NCBI GenBank assembly: GCA_026874595.1
Contig: CM049315.1
Coordinates: 76,707,901 to 76,771,900 of the forward strand
Source of the DNA: Sipunculus nudus
Lineage: Eukaryota; Annelida; Sipuncula; Golfingiida; Sipunculidae
Reading direction: 5' to 3'
Length of the DNA: 64,000 nt
Shown here: in pieces, positions 12,452 to 26,138 of the stretch
Layout: each line of letters begins with the position of its first letter
Position numbering within the stretch: the stretch's first letter is position 1
Made by a program: the position numbers and the translations under genes
Notes under the pieces: generated by a model
What the model was told of the DNA's origin: nothing
The model's database searches: none
Seen by the model: the letters and a program-made list of their open reading frames with translations, nothing else

Positions 12452-14030
12452 GTCTGAAGATTATAAAATTTAAAGCAAATTCTTATTTTTACAAAAAAAA
12501 AAAATAATAATAATAAAACCGCGATTTATATCTCACATCTGGCAGTAAGTATCCATGTAACAATAACAACATCTTAAAATATACACAAATATATCCAGTT
12601 ATTTTTCAGTTTTGTCCTAGTTGGCGGATTACAATGTGACTACAAGTGAAAATTGTGTATCATGAATCTGATTTTGTTTCTTTCCTTTTTATTTTGGTTT
12701 TAACCGTTTTTCGTGGATAAAGATGTGAATTTATGCCAAATCTGAAGTTTGTAAGTGTGAGACTCTGGAGAACGCGGAGCTCATGGTCCCAAAGACAACT
12801 ACTACTAATTAGGCCACCTGGTCATAATAACTTGTACTAGTTAAGGGTCAATGAACAGGGCCCAGCTTATCAAGATCAGCAGTGCTCATACTCAAAGGGC
12901 TGCTACTGCAGGTCATAATCCCCGGTATTAGTCAAACCATAAAGCTCCATTTACCAGCCAATCAGAATGAAAACTGAGTTGGTTATCTCAGGGTATACAT
13001 TTGATTGACAGATCAATTAAAATGGTACTTTTTCAGAATGATGAACTAAATCGTCATTAACCCATTTTTTGGTGACAAGGTAGGTGTTAAATGATCTTCT
13101 AGAAAATATATGGTGAAACATAAACATTCTATGATTCTGTAGACGATATTAAAACCTTAACTGCTGACTTCACGCAAGTCTAACTGCGGAATTTAAGTAA
13201 GTTTTCTGGTTTCCGCGTATCATTATATTTTATATCATTATATGCAACTTAAACCTGCTTACCGGATCTGTACAACTGGGAAGGCAATTGTTTTCAGTTC
13301 CAAAAAGTAATATGTGATGATTGTAAAAGGCATAGACCTAGTTAAATAGAAAGAAACCCAAAACATTCCTTGAAATAAAATCGATATATGAGAAATCAGT
13401 CAATTTATAACATGGCGCCCTCTTTGAAGAAGGTGAAGGTCACTTGTCACGTGATCTAACAGCTAAATTTAAAAGCTGTTAAGTGGTTGTGTAGTGTGAA
13501 GTTAATATTCTAAAACATGTAAATGTCAAGGTGAGGCCGGGAAATCATGGCAGACACCACGTAACCTTGCAACAAGATCCGGAAGATATTAAAGGGTTGC
13601 AGAATATAGTGTAAATGTTGGTTTTTCCTCATGACTTTTTTATATCCTCCATCAACTTTAGCATTAAATTATGTGAATATGTTCCAGTTAAGGGGAATAA
13701 ACGCCTAACTTTATTGGGCACACCCTGTGGAACAGGCTGAAGGCATTTTATAATTAGAAATTTCCGAGCGTTAGGTGGTAGTCTCCATTCTCCTTCAACA
13801 ATCAGTGCCTCCTACTGGCTATGCTTATAACTTTAACAATTTGAAGCAAGAAACAGATTGTCTATGCCGTGTAAGGTATCCTACTATAATTTGGAGATTT
13901 TGGCGTGGTGACAAAAGAGTAACTCCGCTTTAAAGTCAGCCGGTACCCATCCTGTAGCCACGACACTCTCCTCTAAGATATACCTGTCTAGACGATGCCC
14001 TTAGAGTCCTTTCGTGTCGCTCCCCGCGAC
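12443..14030. other. unannotated sequence
   Basis: No gene recognised; only short open frames. One strong CTCF-like match lies at 13803-13818 on the minus strand. Confidence 0.5.
13803..13818 (-). promoter_or_regulatory. strong CTCF-like motif
   Basis: On the minus strand CCAGTAGGAGGCACTG matches 15 of 16 positions of CCASYAGRKGGCRSTR. This is a motif match only. Confidence 0.5.
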
Positions 14031-14639
14031 CGTATCGAACACTGACTAGTAAATTCTCAAAATTATTATACATGGCCGCTATCGAGAGTCGCCATCATCC
14101 AAACAGATTAGATGTTGCAAGTCCGGTTACTGAGGTCAAAGTGAAAAAGACTAAAAATGCCTTGATAAGGTTCGTTAGTAAACACAATTTTACTATTAAT
14201 GTCGGATGACTTTGTACGTGGGGGCCGGAAAATCAGCAAGGTAATAATTAACGTTTCTTTGAAGTAATATGAGACCGATATGAACACTGGCTGTTGTCAC
14301 ATGGTAGTAAGGGCATCGCTTGTTTGCCCGTCCTTCCGTCCGTCCGTCCGTTGGTCACGGCGTCCATTTGTTAGTCACGCGTTCTATCGCGTGCATTATC
14401 TCAATGAGAAAACATTTGATCTTTCTCAAACTTATCGAAATGATTGGTGCTTATGAGGGCTCAAGACCTTTCGAATTACAGACCTGTCTGAATTATAAAT
14501 TGGCCGCCAGAGCACAATCGGTGATTTTCTTTCGTGCGCAATATCTCAACAGGAACATGCTTAATCCCCGCATCCGTATCGAACACTGACATGTAAATTC
14601 TCCCAATTATTCCGTCGGGTCTGTCTGCAAATCTGCCTA
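14031..14639 (+). repeat. old composite repeat with direct repeats at its ends
   Basis: A direct repeat CGTATCGAACACTGAC..GTAAATTCTC appears at 14031-14067 and again at 14575-14612. Between them are a (GTCC)n run and a segment reading TATGAGGGCTC..GACC..GAATTACAGACCTGTC. Related sequence reappears, broken up, at 15400-15572 and 16446-16540. No coding capacity is seen. It appears to be the older host sequence into which LINE fragments were inserted. Confidence 0.55.
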
Positions 14640-15395
14640 TTTCCACATCCACAACTTAAAAAAAGTTAAGAAATACATGGACTGTGACACACTGGAATGT
14701 TTAATCCATGCGTTCATTACCAGTAAACTAGATTATTGTAACGCATTGTTATGTGGCCTTCTAGCAGTCCTTATTGCCTCCAGCCTCCAGCGAGTATACA
14801 GAACATAGCTGCAAGAATTCTTACCGGCAGTGCATAAACATGATCATATAACACCAATACTCTTCTCCCTCCACTGGTTGCCGATACAGCAAAGAGTAAA
14901 ATATAAGATACTTGTTCTTGTGTTTAAAGCCATGAAAAAATGACCCCAATTTATCTGAAAGCACTTTTTAGTCACCGTGTTTCAGTCAGAGGATTACTTA
15001 AAAATGATAGAAATTTGTTATATGTGCCATTTACAAAATCGCCATTAATACAGAACAGGCCATTCAGCTATGCTGGTCCTAGACTCTGGAACAGTCTGCC
15101 CAACACATTGACAATTTGTTCTAAATTATTAGAATTTAAAAGCAAATAAAAAAATCACCTATTTGCTGAGTTCTATACTTCTCTAGTCATTGAAACTATG
15201 TGGAACCTGGCTATTTTTAACCATCTTGGTTTTTTTATGCAGAATCTATTCGATTGTCTGATGTACTTTTAATGCTTATATATATACTAGGTTATCATTA
15301 TATCATATTTTTTATATGTTTCAGCGTTTAAGAGAAATTTATAGCATGGATTTTACGCTTTATAAAATAAAAGCGTATTATTATTATTTATATAC
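14640..15395 (+). pseudogene. 5'-truncated non-LTR retrotransposon (LINE), C-terminal fragment
   Basis: Translated in shifting frames, the region gives the hallmark C-terminal region of CR1/L2/Jockey-type LINE polyproteins: SKLDYCNALL, then HDHITPILFSLHWLPI, then a frame ending in AGPRLWNSLP and LLEFKSK. The reading frame is broken by stops and frameshifts, and the reverse transcriptase and endonuclease domains are absent. The 3' end runs into AAAGCGTATTATTATTATT, the short-repeat tail expected of CR1/L2-type elements. It is inactive. The clade assignment is from general family knowledge and is approximate. Confidence 0.8.
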
Positions 15396-15399
15396 CACA

Positions 15400-15572
15400 G
15401 AGCCACTATTGGGGCCGCCATCTTCCATACAGACTAAAACCCAGATGTTTAAAGCCCGGCGACGGAGGTCAAACTGAAGAAGATGAAACACCATAATATC
15501 GCAACAAGAATATACTTAACCTTTCGCAAAGTCACAGGGATGATTGGACCCTATGAGGGCTCCAGACCTTTT
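15400..15572 (+). repeat. second copy of the composite repeat
   Basis: GGCCGCCATCTTCC, GAGGTCAAA and CTATGAGGGCTCCAGACC correspond to matching landmarks at 14069-14190 and 14423-14470. Confidence 0.5.
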
Positions 15573-16088
15573 TTTCTTTCTGTCTCTCTTTCTCTTCTTT
15601 AATGATATCTCAGAATCGACTTTTATCAATGATGGGTACAAAGAAGAAAAAAATATACTTATTAAAGCCCTTGTCTCTAAATATATGGGAGAATCGGTTT
15701 CCACTTTACCTCATGTATAGAACATATTTATTTGTTTTATATGCAACTGTACCTTCCAGCTATTCAATATTAGTCAGTGTTTTCACGAACTAGTTCAATG
15801 ACGGAGGCACCATGTTCTTTCTCTTTATAAAGACGGTGAATTTATACAACAATAAAAACATATTCACTTGCAAGGCTTTCACAACCAGATTACATTATTT
15901 GTGGGCTTAGAACTGGCATTGTTATTTTTTTCTATTAAGCCGAACTCTTGATTTGTAAATAAAACGTAACCGACAGGTGACATTCACAGAATAAATGATG
16001 AATAGATTCATTGGCAATAAAACAAAAGGAATATCTCTTTGTGTCGGCGATCTTTCACCTATATAAATTTACATTAACAGCAAGTTAG
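15573..16088. other. unannotated AT-rich sequence
   Basis: No gene is supported. The open frames at 15516-15793 are low-complexity shadows. It may be part of the surrounding transposon nest. Confidence 0.4.
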
Positions 16089-16430
16089 TTATATATGTAG
16101 AATTCTATATTGAAACTGTCTGAGGTACATAGCTAAAGTAGTCTTATAAACGAGATTATCAGCCTGTTGCAAATTAAAAAAATCATATTTGTTTTGCAGT
16201 TTTTCTCCATGTACAGGTACAGAAACTTTATTCGTTAAAATTCTATCGTATACACCTCTAAATGAGGTGTTGTTTAAATCTAAAGTAACATCCTTAAAAG
16301 ATATTAATTTATGTTTTGGTAACGAGAGATCCCTAGATTGTATTCGAGGATCATCAATCTTATCTGACCATTTTATTGGAATTGCTTTCCACAGGGCCAT
16401 CCAGTGTAATAGTTGTAATAATTTGTGCGG
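16089..16430 (-). pseudogene. LINE fragment, minus strand
   Basis: A 103-codon open frame (16089-16400) contains KWSDKI, FRGVYDRIL and RQFQYRIL in that order. This arrangement is typical of the region downstream of the reverse transcriptase in L1/Tx1-like LINE ORF2 proteins, where a tryptophan-lysine segment and a Y-F-Q-(F/Y)-(K/R)-(L/I)-(I/L) motif occur. The frame is truncated at both ends. It lies in opposite orientation to the neighbouring LINE pieces. The clade is tentative. Confidence 0.55.
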
Positions 16431-16445
16431 TCATTCGGCATTATA

Positions 16446-16540
16446 GGTCAGGGCTCCAGAACTATTGAATAACAGATCTGTCCGAATTACAGTATATGGA
16501 CTCCAGAGCAATATCAGTGATTTTTTCGCAACAAGGATTG
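16446..16540 (+). repeat. third fragment of the composite repeat
   Basis: TCCAGAACT..CAGATCTGTCCGAATTACAG..CAGAGCAATATCAGTGATTTT matches 14455-14530, showing that the older repeat continues past the LINE insertions. Confidence 0.5.
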
Positions 16541-17075
16541 CCAAACGCACTGATAAATAAAATGCTACGAGTTCAGAATACATCAGCCAAAATCATCACT
16601 AGAATATCACGTTGAACTGGTTGCCTATTCAGAGCAGACTTGACTTCAAGATACTGGTATGTACTTACAATGCCCTAAATGGCCAGGCCTCAGAATATGT
16701 TCGTGATATGCTCAGTGTGTATTCTCCAACCAGAAAGATTAGGTCACAAACTCTCTCACTCTAGTCCCTCCTCGTGTTAGAACTGCTACTTTTGGCAATA
16801 GATGTTTGGTTGGAGAGTATCTCTGTGGAATACCTACCATTCCATGTCAGAAACTCCAGTTCAGTTGACACTTTTAAACACTCTCTTAAGACACATTTAT
16901 TTTTAGCATAGTACAATGAGCCTTAATTATAGTGGGTTTCCCCCATCTTCTTTTAGTATCTGTTTTAGGTGGATTTCTTTTATGATTTCTTTTATGTAAA
17001 GTGCTTTTGAACAAACTTAATGTATGAAAAAAGCGTATTATAAATGTGGTATATAATAATAATATTAATAATGAA
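16540..17075 (+). pseudogene. 5'-truncated LINE, C-terminal and 3' end
   Basis: Frames with stops encode RVQNTSAKIITRIS, TGCLFRADL-like sequence and YNALNGQASEYVRDML, then a degenerate PPRVRT..FGNR motif. These again match the C-terminal region of CR1/L2-like LINE proteins. It ends with AAAGCGTATTATAAATGTGG and a (TAATAA)n tail. It belongs to a different subfamily or age class from the copy at 14640, judging by sequence difference. Confidence 0.75.
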
Positions 17076-17299
17076 TATATTTAACTCGAATTTTGTTTAT
17101 AAAGCAATTTGACAATTTATTTGATATTTAAACATCAAACATGCGTTACGATGACATCATACGACTGGAGCTCTATGAATTTGTATCATGTAAAAATTAT
17201 ACAGTAGCTTTGCGGCGTTAATTCTTATAAATGAACCAACAAGTCCCGGTTTCTAAAATCTCATGTTCACCAATAGAGTTTTAATGGTTCAACATCCTG

Positions 17300-17315
17300 A
17301 CACTAGGTGGCAGTG
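17300..17315 (+). promoter_or_regulatory. strong CTCF-like motif
   Basis: ACACTAGGTGGCAGTG matches 15 of 16 positions of CCASYAGRKGGCRSTR. Confidence 0.5.
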
Positions 17316-17528
17316 CAGGCAGCCATATTGTGACCAAAACGATACAAAAAAGGACACTGCATGTGTTATTATGTTATTGGTGTTCATGCGCAGTGTACTA
17401 AATATTTCTTATCATTTATTCAAATGCTTCCAGAAGCCTGTCATATCATCGGCGATGGAGAGAAACTTCACTCAGCCAGGGGGACATATATTCTCTCACA
17501 TTTTGTAAATAAAATAAAATAATGTATT

Positions 17529-17861
17529 TGCCTCCGACGGAGGGTATGTGTTCATCCCCGTTCATGTTCATGCTTGTGTGATTGTTCACATCATTCTCAC
17601 GCAATAATTAACGGAATTTCGTGAAAGTTTCAGGACAATTCGGGAATGGTCCAATGAAGAATCTAGTAGATTTTGGTGTGGATCAGGCACATAGTCACAT
17701 TCAGGAATATTCACAAATGTACAGTCACTTATGCATGAATTAACCTGAAGGCATTGGCCTAATAAGTGAATGCAAAAATTATTTTAGGGAGCATCTCATG
17801 ATGGGAACCCCCTCCACATGGCGCAGGTTTGCATTCCTTAGAATGCAGATTTCTAGTTTCC
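17529..17861 (+). mobile_element. family A repeat, copy 2, full length
   Basis: This copy begins GCCTCCGACGGAGGG, a short palindrome, continues with a GTGTGATTGTTCACA segment, and ends with a stem-loop around GCATTCCTTAGAATGC and TTTCTAGTTTCC. It is the best uninterrupted reference copy in the window, about 330 bp, without coding capacity or obvious long target duplications. Confidence 0.85.
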
Positions 17862-18633
17862 CCAAGAAAATTAAGCTCTGGTTTTAAGTCCGAAAATAAA
17901 ATGTGAGTAATTCACAATAATAGTTATGAGATGTTGCGTACCTACCTCATATAATGAGTGTTAATGATGATTCAAAATTTCTTTAGGTCGAAAGAAGTCA
18001 ACCTATTACCTTCATTACAAAAGTCACAAGAAACGTCATTTTTAATGAAAAACAAATAAAAAAAGTTATTCTTTTTTCAGCTTGTAATTGTTGGACTACA
18101 TTAATAGTATTAATGTTTCAGATATACACCTGTTGGAAGTGATAAAATGCCTCTTGTCAATAAAATTGCTGAATTACAATGCTCAACTTGTTCAGTATGG
18201 CAGCTGATATAGGAAACGAGATATGAAATGTGACTAGCCTAGATTAATACGCGGTTAAATAACACATGACATTTATGGGCAATCTTGTGCAATTTGCCAT
18301 GATGTTTTAAATATACTGACCACTAAACAAAAAGTACCATATTATATAGGGCTCGAAAGGGGCTCTTATATCTTTTACCTAAACGATATAGATTTAGTTA
18401 CATGAAAGAAGAGTTCTTTTACACAATTGTGGGACGGTGTCGCTAGGATTCTCAACAATTATTAGTGCACTGAACAGCCTTTGCAGTCAGTTGTCTTTTG
18501 CTTGTTCAGCGATCTCTGACATGTTGCAGTTCGTATCCTAAGAATGTGACAATATTATATGATTCAAATTTTATGCGACCTTGTAGACCCCACCCGGCCT
18601 CCTCAGATTGCAAAACGAAATTGCTCACCTGCA
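17862..18633. other. unannotated AT-rich sequence
   Basis: No gene or repeat recognised. Confidence 0.5.
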
Positions 18634-18694
18634 TACACACAAGCGCGCGCACACACACACACCCTCACTCACACACACACCCACACCCACACAC

Positions 18695-18746
<52 letters not shown>
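18634..18746 (+). repeat. (CA)n microsatellite
   Basis: Imperfect CA repeat of about 110 bases with some CT and CG variants at the left. His/Thr-rich open frames here are artefacts. Confidence 0.95.
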
Positions 18747-18749
<3 letters not shown>

Positions 18750-19100
18750 GAGGTCACTTTGATTTTCCCTCGTACACACCAATTTTCCGATGACATATTT
18801 ATAGTAAATGAAAGGGGATAAGATCAACATGTGACATCCATACACAAGTAGGAATAAATGTGATCAAGGAAGGCGGACATACATTTAGACAATAATCTCC
18901 CTTTATTTTTGACATAAATATAGACATATTACAATTACGGTCGACTGCATTGGGCGACCTCTGGTGGGCAGATAATGGACTTTTATACCCAAAAGCGCTG
19001 GTTACGCCACTCTATGATTGAGTGTGGCTGGTTAAAAATTGAGTAGCCTCACAATAGATTATCAGATATTATAATTTTTAGCCACTGATTTATGCATTTT
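18747..19100. other. unannotated sequence
   Basis: No gene recognised. A weaker CTCF-like match (CCACCAGAGGTCGCCC on the minus strand) lies at 18952-18967. Confidence 0.45.
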
Positions 19101-19310
19101 ACCTCCGCCAGAAGGTATCATGTTTTTTTCTGGACAATTAACATACTTAGCAGGTAAAATGATGTTCTTTATGAATTTGTTTATCCTTACCGAAGACCGG
19201 CACATTGACTGGTATTATGGGCCACTTTGTTCAAAAGAGCAGATCTCAACGTGTGGAGTTTGAGGTCAATTACACACATTTTTCAGTTTAGCACTGGCGG
19301 AGGTATGTAT
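19101..19310. mobile_element. short element with CCTCCGCCAG inverted ends
   Basis: The left end ACCTCCGCCAGAAGG and right end CTGGCGGAGGTA form inverted repeats about 200 bp apart. The termini resemble family A but the interior differs, so it may be a sibling family or a rearranged copy. Confidence 0.5.
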
Positions 19311-21250
19311 GTGGTCTCTGACTACATTTTACATAGGTGTACAATGGGAAAGTTAAATGATGGAGGCAAGGCGAACGGTTGAGCAAAAGGATAGAAATTT
19401 AAAGTCAAAATAAAAATTACCAACGGAATATAGACTTTCTACATAATATTTTAGTTATCAGTAGTAAAGTTCAGTGATTTTGCTATACAAGAAATGATGA
19501 CCCTATATCAATCATTGTAACATTTTCATTATATTTAACTTAGCCTTTCTTTGCATAAAAGTTAAACAGAGTTTCCTACCGCACTGGCAAAACCTGCCGG
19601 GGATCACCGACACTGAATGTTCGGGACCATCTAATGCTGTATTTTATAATCATAAAAGTGAGAAAGCCCATACTATCTGTAAAGGTACAGTATCGGAGTC
19701 TCTGTACATAATTTCATTCAACAAAATCCTGTGATGAAGGATCATTGGCTCATAGCAGACGACCGGCACGCGCAGTGCGCATGCTCGTTGAGAAGGTGCA
19801 TAATAATCAACTCTCTTATTAGTTCCTTTTTGGCGCAATAATATAGATGCATTAATAGTTATTCAATACCATTATAATGATACTTTTGATTTAAAAAACA
19901 TGTTATAATGATGACAAACTGCAAAATGTGAACGAGAAATTCTTCCTGCTTACGAAACTGTTTTGGTACAACAGTCATGCATACATTCAGCGGAGCAATG
20001 TATGCAATTTACTTTTTTGTAACTTTTGGAAAGATTTCTTGGAAAACATATATAGACTATTTTTAGTTCAATTGATTTTGAGCACGAAGGCTTCAGCGCA
20101 GCGTTTTAACCTGTGGGCTCTTGCTGCAAAAGTGTACAAGCGGCATCAGAAGAGCTTCCCATGTAAATGAACAATCACTTCCGGTGTAAATAAATCGCTG
20201 TGTGTGCCCTGCTTTTATACATATATGTACATCGCTGACATCACGTGACTGATTGTATTAATCTGTCACAAAATGAAGTGTTGATGAAATACGATGAATT
20301 TATGAACAGATGCAATTATGATCAGTTTCCCCTTGCACGATATTAACGGTGAAAAGAAAGTGATCTTAAAGGTCCAATGTCAGTTGTATGGCATTATTAT
20401 GACCTTCGCTTTTCGTTATTTAAAGTTGCGATAAAGCCTTTTTAGTTTTATATTCAAGTATTCTATTTTCAATATGTGCCCTATTTTTCTTTAGCTTTCT
20501 TACTAATGAAAAATAAAACCCTACTGCATTTTAAATTGATATCATGGATAACAATATAACATAATAAGCTACTGAGTTAGGCCCAGATTAGGGAGCGGTT
20601 TCACTCCAAACCTCGGGCCGATCGTATAGGTATGTACGTATGTCCCAATAATACACAAGCAACTGGTTTCCGGTCTTCCCTGAAGTTCAACTGACTCAGC
20701 ACAGAGTTCAGTTTTCAGAGGAAATACATTGATAATGGCATAAATATGGTCTTCTTGTCTTGCTAAACATCAGCTTTGAACAGGTTTTGATCGCGGATTC
20801 AACTTGAAATTAAGTTTGTCACAGATATAAAACCAGCTTCTACAAAGGCCTCGCAACACATATTATTACCACAATCCATGTATGGTTAGTGATACGTTGA
20901 AAGTTAATAAAACACTTTTTGACTGTGAAACGCACATGTCAAATTGAGCTGCGGTAAAAGCGACATTTTCAATGCTTCCTATATATTCAGCTGACGTGAA
21001 CTTGCCGGAAAACTTTCAATAATGGCTCTATAGATAAATTTAAGACAAAAAGCCTGCGGTTTCGGACCAGGAGTTCAGAGTGGAAAGCAATCTTGAAGCT
21101 GTTAATGATTTGATGAAGAATGTATTATTACACTTTCATTGGTATCCTATAATGCACCACAAGGGGTTAGGCATTCTCTTGCTTTCCATGTAAACCCCTC
21201 TAGTCTGTGGACGTAGTGTGGAATTGCGTCATAATCGCATGACGACATAG
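19311..21250. other. unannotated sequence
   Basis: No gene recognised. Open frames are AT-driven and short. Confidence 0.5.
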
Positions 21251-21344
21251 CACGTGCCTATTGTTTCGTCACGCGAAGTATTGCGGTGTTATACATGTAT
21301 TTGCTCTCACGTGATGAACTCTGGGTGACGTCACTATCACGTGA
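21251..21344. promoter_or_regulatory. E-box and CRE palindrome cluster
   Basis: CACGTG lies at 21251-21256, TCACGTGA at 21307-21314, a full CRE TGACGTCA at 21326-21333 and a second TCACGTGA at 21337-21344. All are palindromic bZIP/bHLH-type sites within 94 bases. The sites are seen directly; regulatory use is inferred. Confidence 0.4.
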
Positions 21345-22205
21345 TATGATTTGGCTCAACAATCTCCATTCGGACGGCTCCTTTCTCCAGAGTGAGTCTT
21401 CCTTGTGATTCGCTTAGCGTACTTGAGCACTAAAAAAAAGAAAGAGAGATAATAATAATATTAAAATAATAGTTATCTTCTTTTCTTTTTGAAAATTAAA
21501 TGTAATTTGAATATCTGCCATGGATTCACACTATGACAGCGATAAATATATTACATTCTCATATATATTAGATTTTTTAATATATTATCAATGTCTGACA
21601 ACAGAATATTAAAAAAAGGAAAATATCTGACATTGTTTCGTTGAAATTTGTTGCCCTCTATGCTTGGTCACCCAAGACTGATTTATTTCTTGTAGTTATT
21701 CAAGCTGTCGCCAGATGGCAGCATAATGCGGATCTGATAACTGTAACCTTGGCAACAAATACATGTACATGTATATGAAAAATACTTTTTTAAAATATGA
21801 CCTTTTGTTTAAGCCTGATTGATTCTTATAAAAAGGTATAATGATGGATTTGATCAGATGTTATATGTCTAATTTAGGCTATGTTTTCCTTGGTTGATTA
21901 CTTGGTTTCTTTGTTGGTATCTCTACTCAAAAAGTTAACGTTATGATCAGGGCATGATTAAATTTTGTCGAAAAAATTACAACCATTAAATATTGGAAGA
22001 AATCTGGATCACAATTATCTGTTTTTTTTAGATTAAGGATTCTTTTTCTTTGTGAAATTCCCGACATTTTTGTATCCTGCCACAGGACCATATTATAGAT
22101 CAAAGACAAATTGTTCTGGAGCTGACCTATCTGCTGGTGAGCCGTGACGAACATTTTCTGTGAAGAATACAGGAACGACATGTAGTCAAAGAGTACAAAT
22201 ATAGT
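21345..22205. other. unannotated sequence
   Basis: No gene recognised. One CTCF-like motif lies at 21708-21723. Confidence 0.5.
21708..21723 (+). promoter_or_regulatory. CTCF-like motif
   Basis: TCGCCAGATGGCAGCA matches 13/16 of CCASYAGRKGGCRSTR and shares 15 of 16 bases with the motif at 5392. Confidence 0.4.
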
Positions 22206-22517
22206 TGCCTCCGCCAGGAAGACATGCCTTCGACTCCGTCATGTTTGTGTGTGTGTGTGCTTGTGTGAACAGAATCTCTTGAAAATTTTAGGGCATTTCG
22301 GGAGTAGGCCCATGAAGATTAGAAAAGGTGTGGATCCGGAACATGATTCGGATTTAGAAACATCATTGAGGAATATTCATAAATGTAGAGTCACTCATGC
22401 ACGAATGATCCTAGGAATATGATCCGAATAAGTGAATGCAAAAACGGTTGGGAACATCCCACAGAAGGAAACTACATATGGCGGAAGTTTGCATTTATTA
22501 AAATGCAGATTTCTGGT
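22206..22517 (+). mobile_element. family A repeat, copy 3
   Basis: It starts GCCTCCGCCAGGAAG, contains (TG)n, TTTCGGGAGTAGG, GTGTGGATCCGG, CACTCATGCACGAATGA and AATAAGTGAATGCAAAAAC, and ends in the AAAATGCAGATTTCTGG stem region. Confidence 0.85.
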
Positions 22518-24076
22518 ATATTTATATCCGGCTTTATCCTCATTAAACCAATTCAGATTCTTACTCATACATTCATAGTTCAATAGTAAATATAAAGTTT
22601 AAAGTCTATATGGAAAAAAAAATCGTCACTCTGTTATAATGTGCATTACCGGATCATTCGGAAGCATGGATGAGGCGTATGAACCCATTGTTCGTGACAT
22701 AATGACTGTTGTTAATTGAATTTATGAATGTGTGTACATTTTCAGTTAGATGTGTAAATTGTGTTAATTCTTTTAGGTAGCACCCCTTGCCAAACATCAT
22801 TTCCTTTCTATTTCCTTGATTTAAATATATCCTTTAATTAGTGATAAGAATGAAATTAAAAAAAAGTAGAGAAAACATATACGTAGTGGCGTTCACATAT
22901 TTAAAATATATGTCGTGCGACTGTCGTGTTAATAGGTCTTAATTTTGGTGTCGTAGTCGGTGCTCCCGGGGCAGTCAAAAACTGAGTTAAAGCTTTCGGT
23001 CAGTCGCAGAAAGGTTGTCTGATAGTGGACCATTCGAAGAACTGTCCTGGGTTTCACGTCGGACATTCCGTAGATCTATCTTTCAGGAATTTCTTGAGGG
23101 CCTCAGATTTAAAAAGAAAATTAAATAGTGCTTGCCTAAAAAAGGCAAACATTGTTCATAACTTATGTATGCAACAGAATTTAATCGCAAAAACTCCTTA
23201 ATTTCGTACAACACAACTCCGACTGTCCTGCATGAGAATTCCCTCAATTTTCCATGCGACGTATGTTAAGGACCTGTTACTTTCCTATTTTACACGGTTA
23301 CATTGACGTAAAATAAACAAAATCCTCGGTATCACTCTGATCTATCCCATTCATCTAGGATTCAGTTACTTTGCCAATACCCGGGATCAGCACTCGGAAC
23401 GCCGACCATTGCAGAACAGGCCTCGGATGTATGTATATATGGCCCAAAATACTCAAAATATATAGTAGGCCGCCCTTATTGACACACGGGGTCAATAAGT
23501 ACTCAATAAGTACTCCGTAAATAGTATCGTACGCCGGAAATCCGCCAGGTTGATATTTCTTCTGTTTCTCCTTCTGATTTCCCCTCTGTTTCTTGGATCA
23601 GTGTTGTCTTATAGATTTAAAAGTAGAATAAGTGCGGACTGGTAGTATCTGTATACAAAATACATTGTTTTTCTCTAACACAGCGCTTAACAGGTATCAA
23701 GTTGATCTGGCCTTGCCTTGTCAGAATATTTTCCACGAGGCTCTCTATGTTGGCTAGAAGCCAACCCGGCCGAGGTGTTCTGAATGCCCTACATCTACTT
23801 TTATTTTGTTAAATGGAAGAAATGTTTTTTATAAGGCAAACCTTATTATCATAACAAACAGACCGGCACTGCAAGCTTGTACAAACATCATGGTTCATAT
23901 GTGGATATAGGAGATAACTACGCCGTCCTTTTGATCTGATTCTCAAGTGACAATAGTTTTGCCTGTCTGTTATACCACTTAACTATGTCCATTCTGTTTA
24001 ATCTCTTGATTTCCTCAACATACTTGTTTAAATATACTGTCATCCGTTCACGCCATGTTCATACGAATATTCGTCA
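22518..24076. other. unannotated sequence
   Basis: No gene recognised. A local duplication TCAATAAGTACTCAATAAGTA is present near 23491-23511. Confidence 0.5.
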
Positions 24077-24115
24077 AATAATAATAATAGTAATAATAAT
24101 AATAATAATAATAAT
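24077..24115 (+). repeat. (ATA)n microsatellite
   Basis: About 39 bases of imperfect ATA triplets. Confidence 0.9.
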
Positions 24116-24124
24116 GACAGCATT

Positions 24125-25998
<1,874 letters not shown>

Positions 25999-26132
25999 GG
26001 GGTGGATCAGGAATTAAGGAAAGGGGGGGGGGGGAGAGTACCATTCCAGGAGGACTAATAACTTAGCCTAAAGAAGTTCCCCAGATTCGAAAAAGGGGGT
26101 TCCAGGCCGCAAATATTCGTGACCCAGACTCG
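25999..26132 (-). repeat. family B repeat, minus-strand copy
   Basis: The reverse complement gives TTTGCGGCCTGGAACCCCC, TTATTAGTCCTCC, a long C tract and TAATTCCTGATCCACCCCTG, matching the copies at 955-1075 and 30290-30442. It directly abuts the 27-bp minisatellite. Confidence 0.65.
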
Positions 26133-26138
26133 AAGAAG

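Noticed and set aside
18634-18746. His/Thr-rich peptides
   Set aside because: They are translations of a (CA)n microsatellite.
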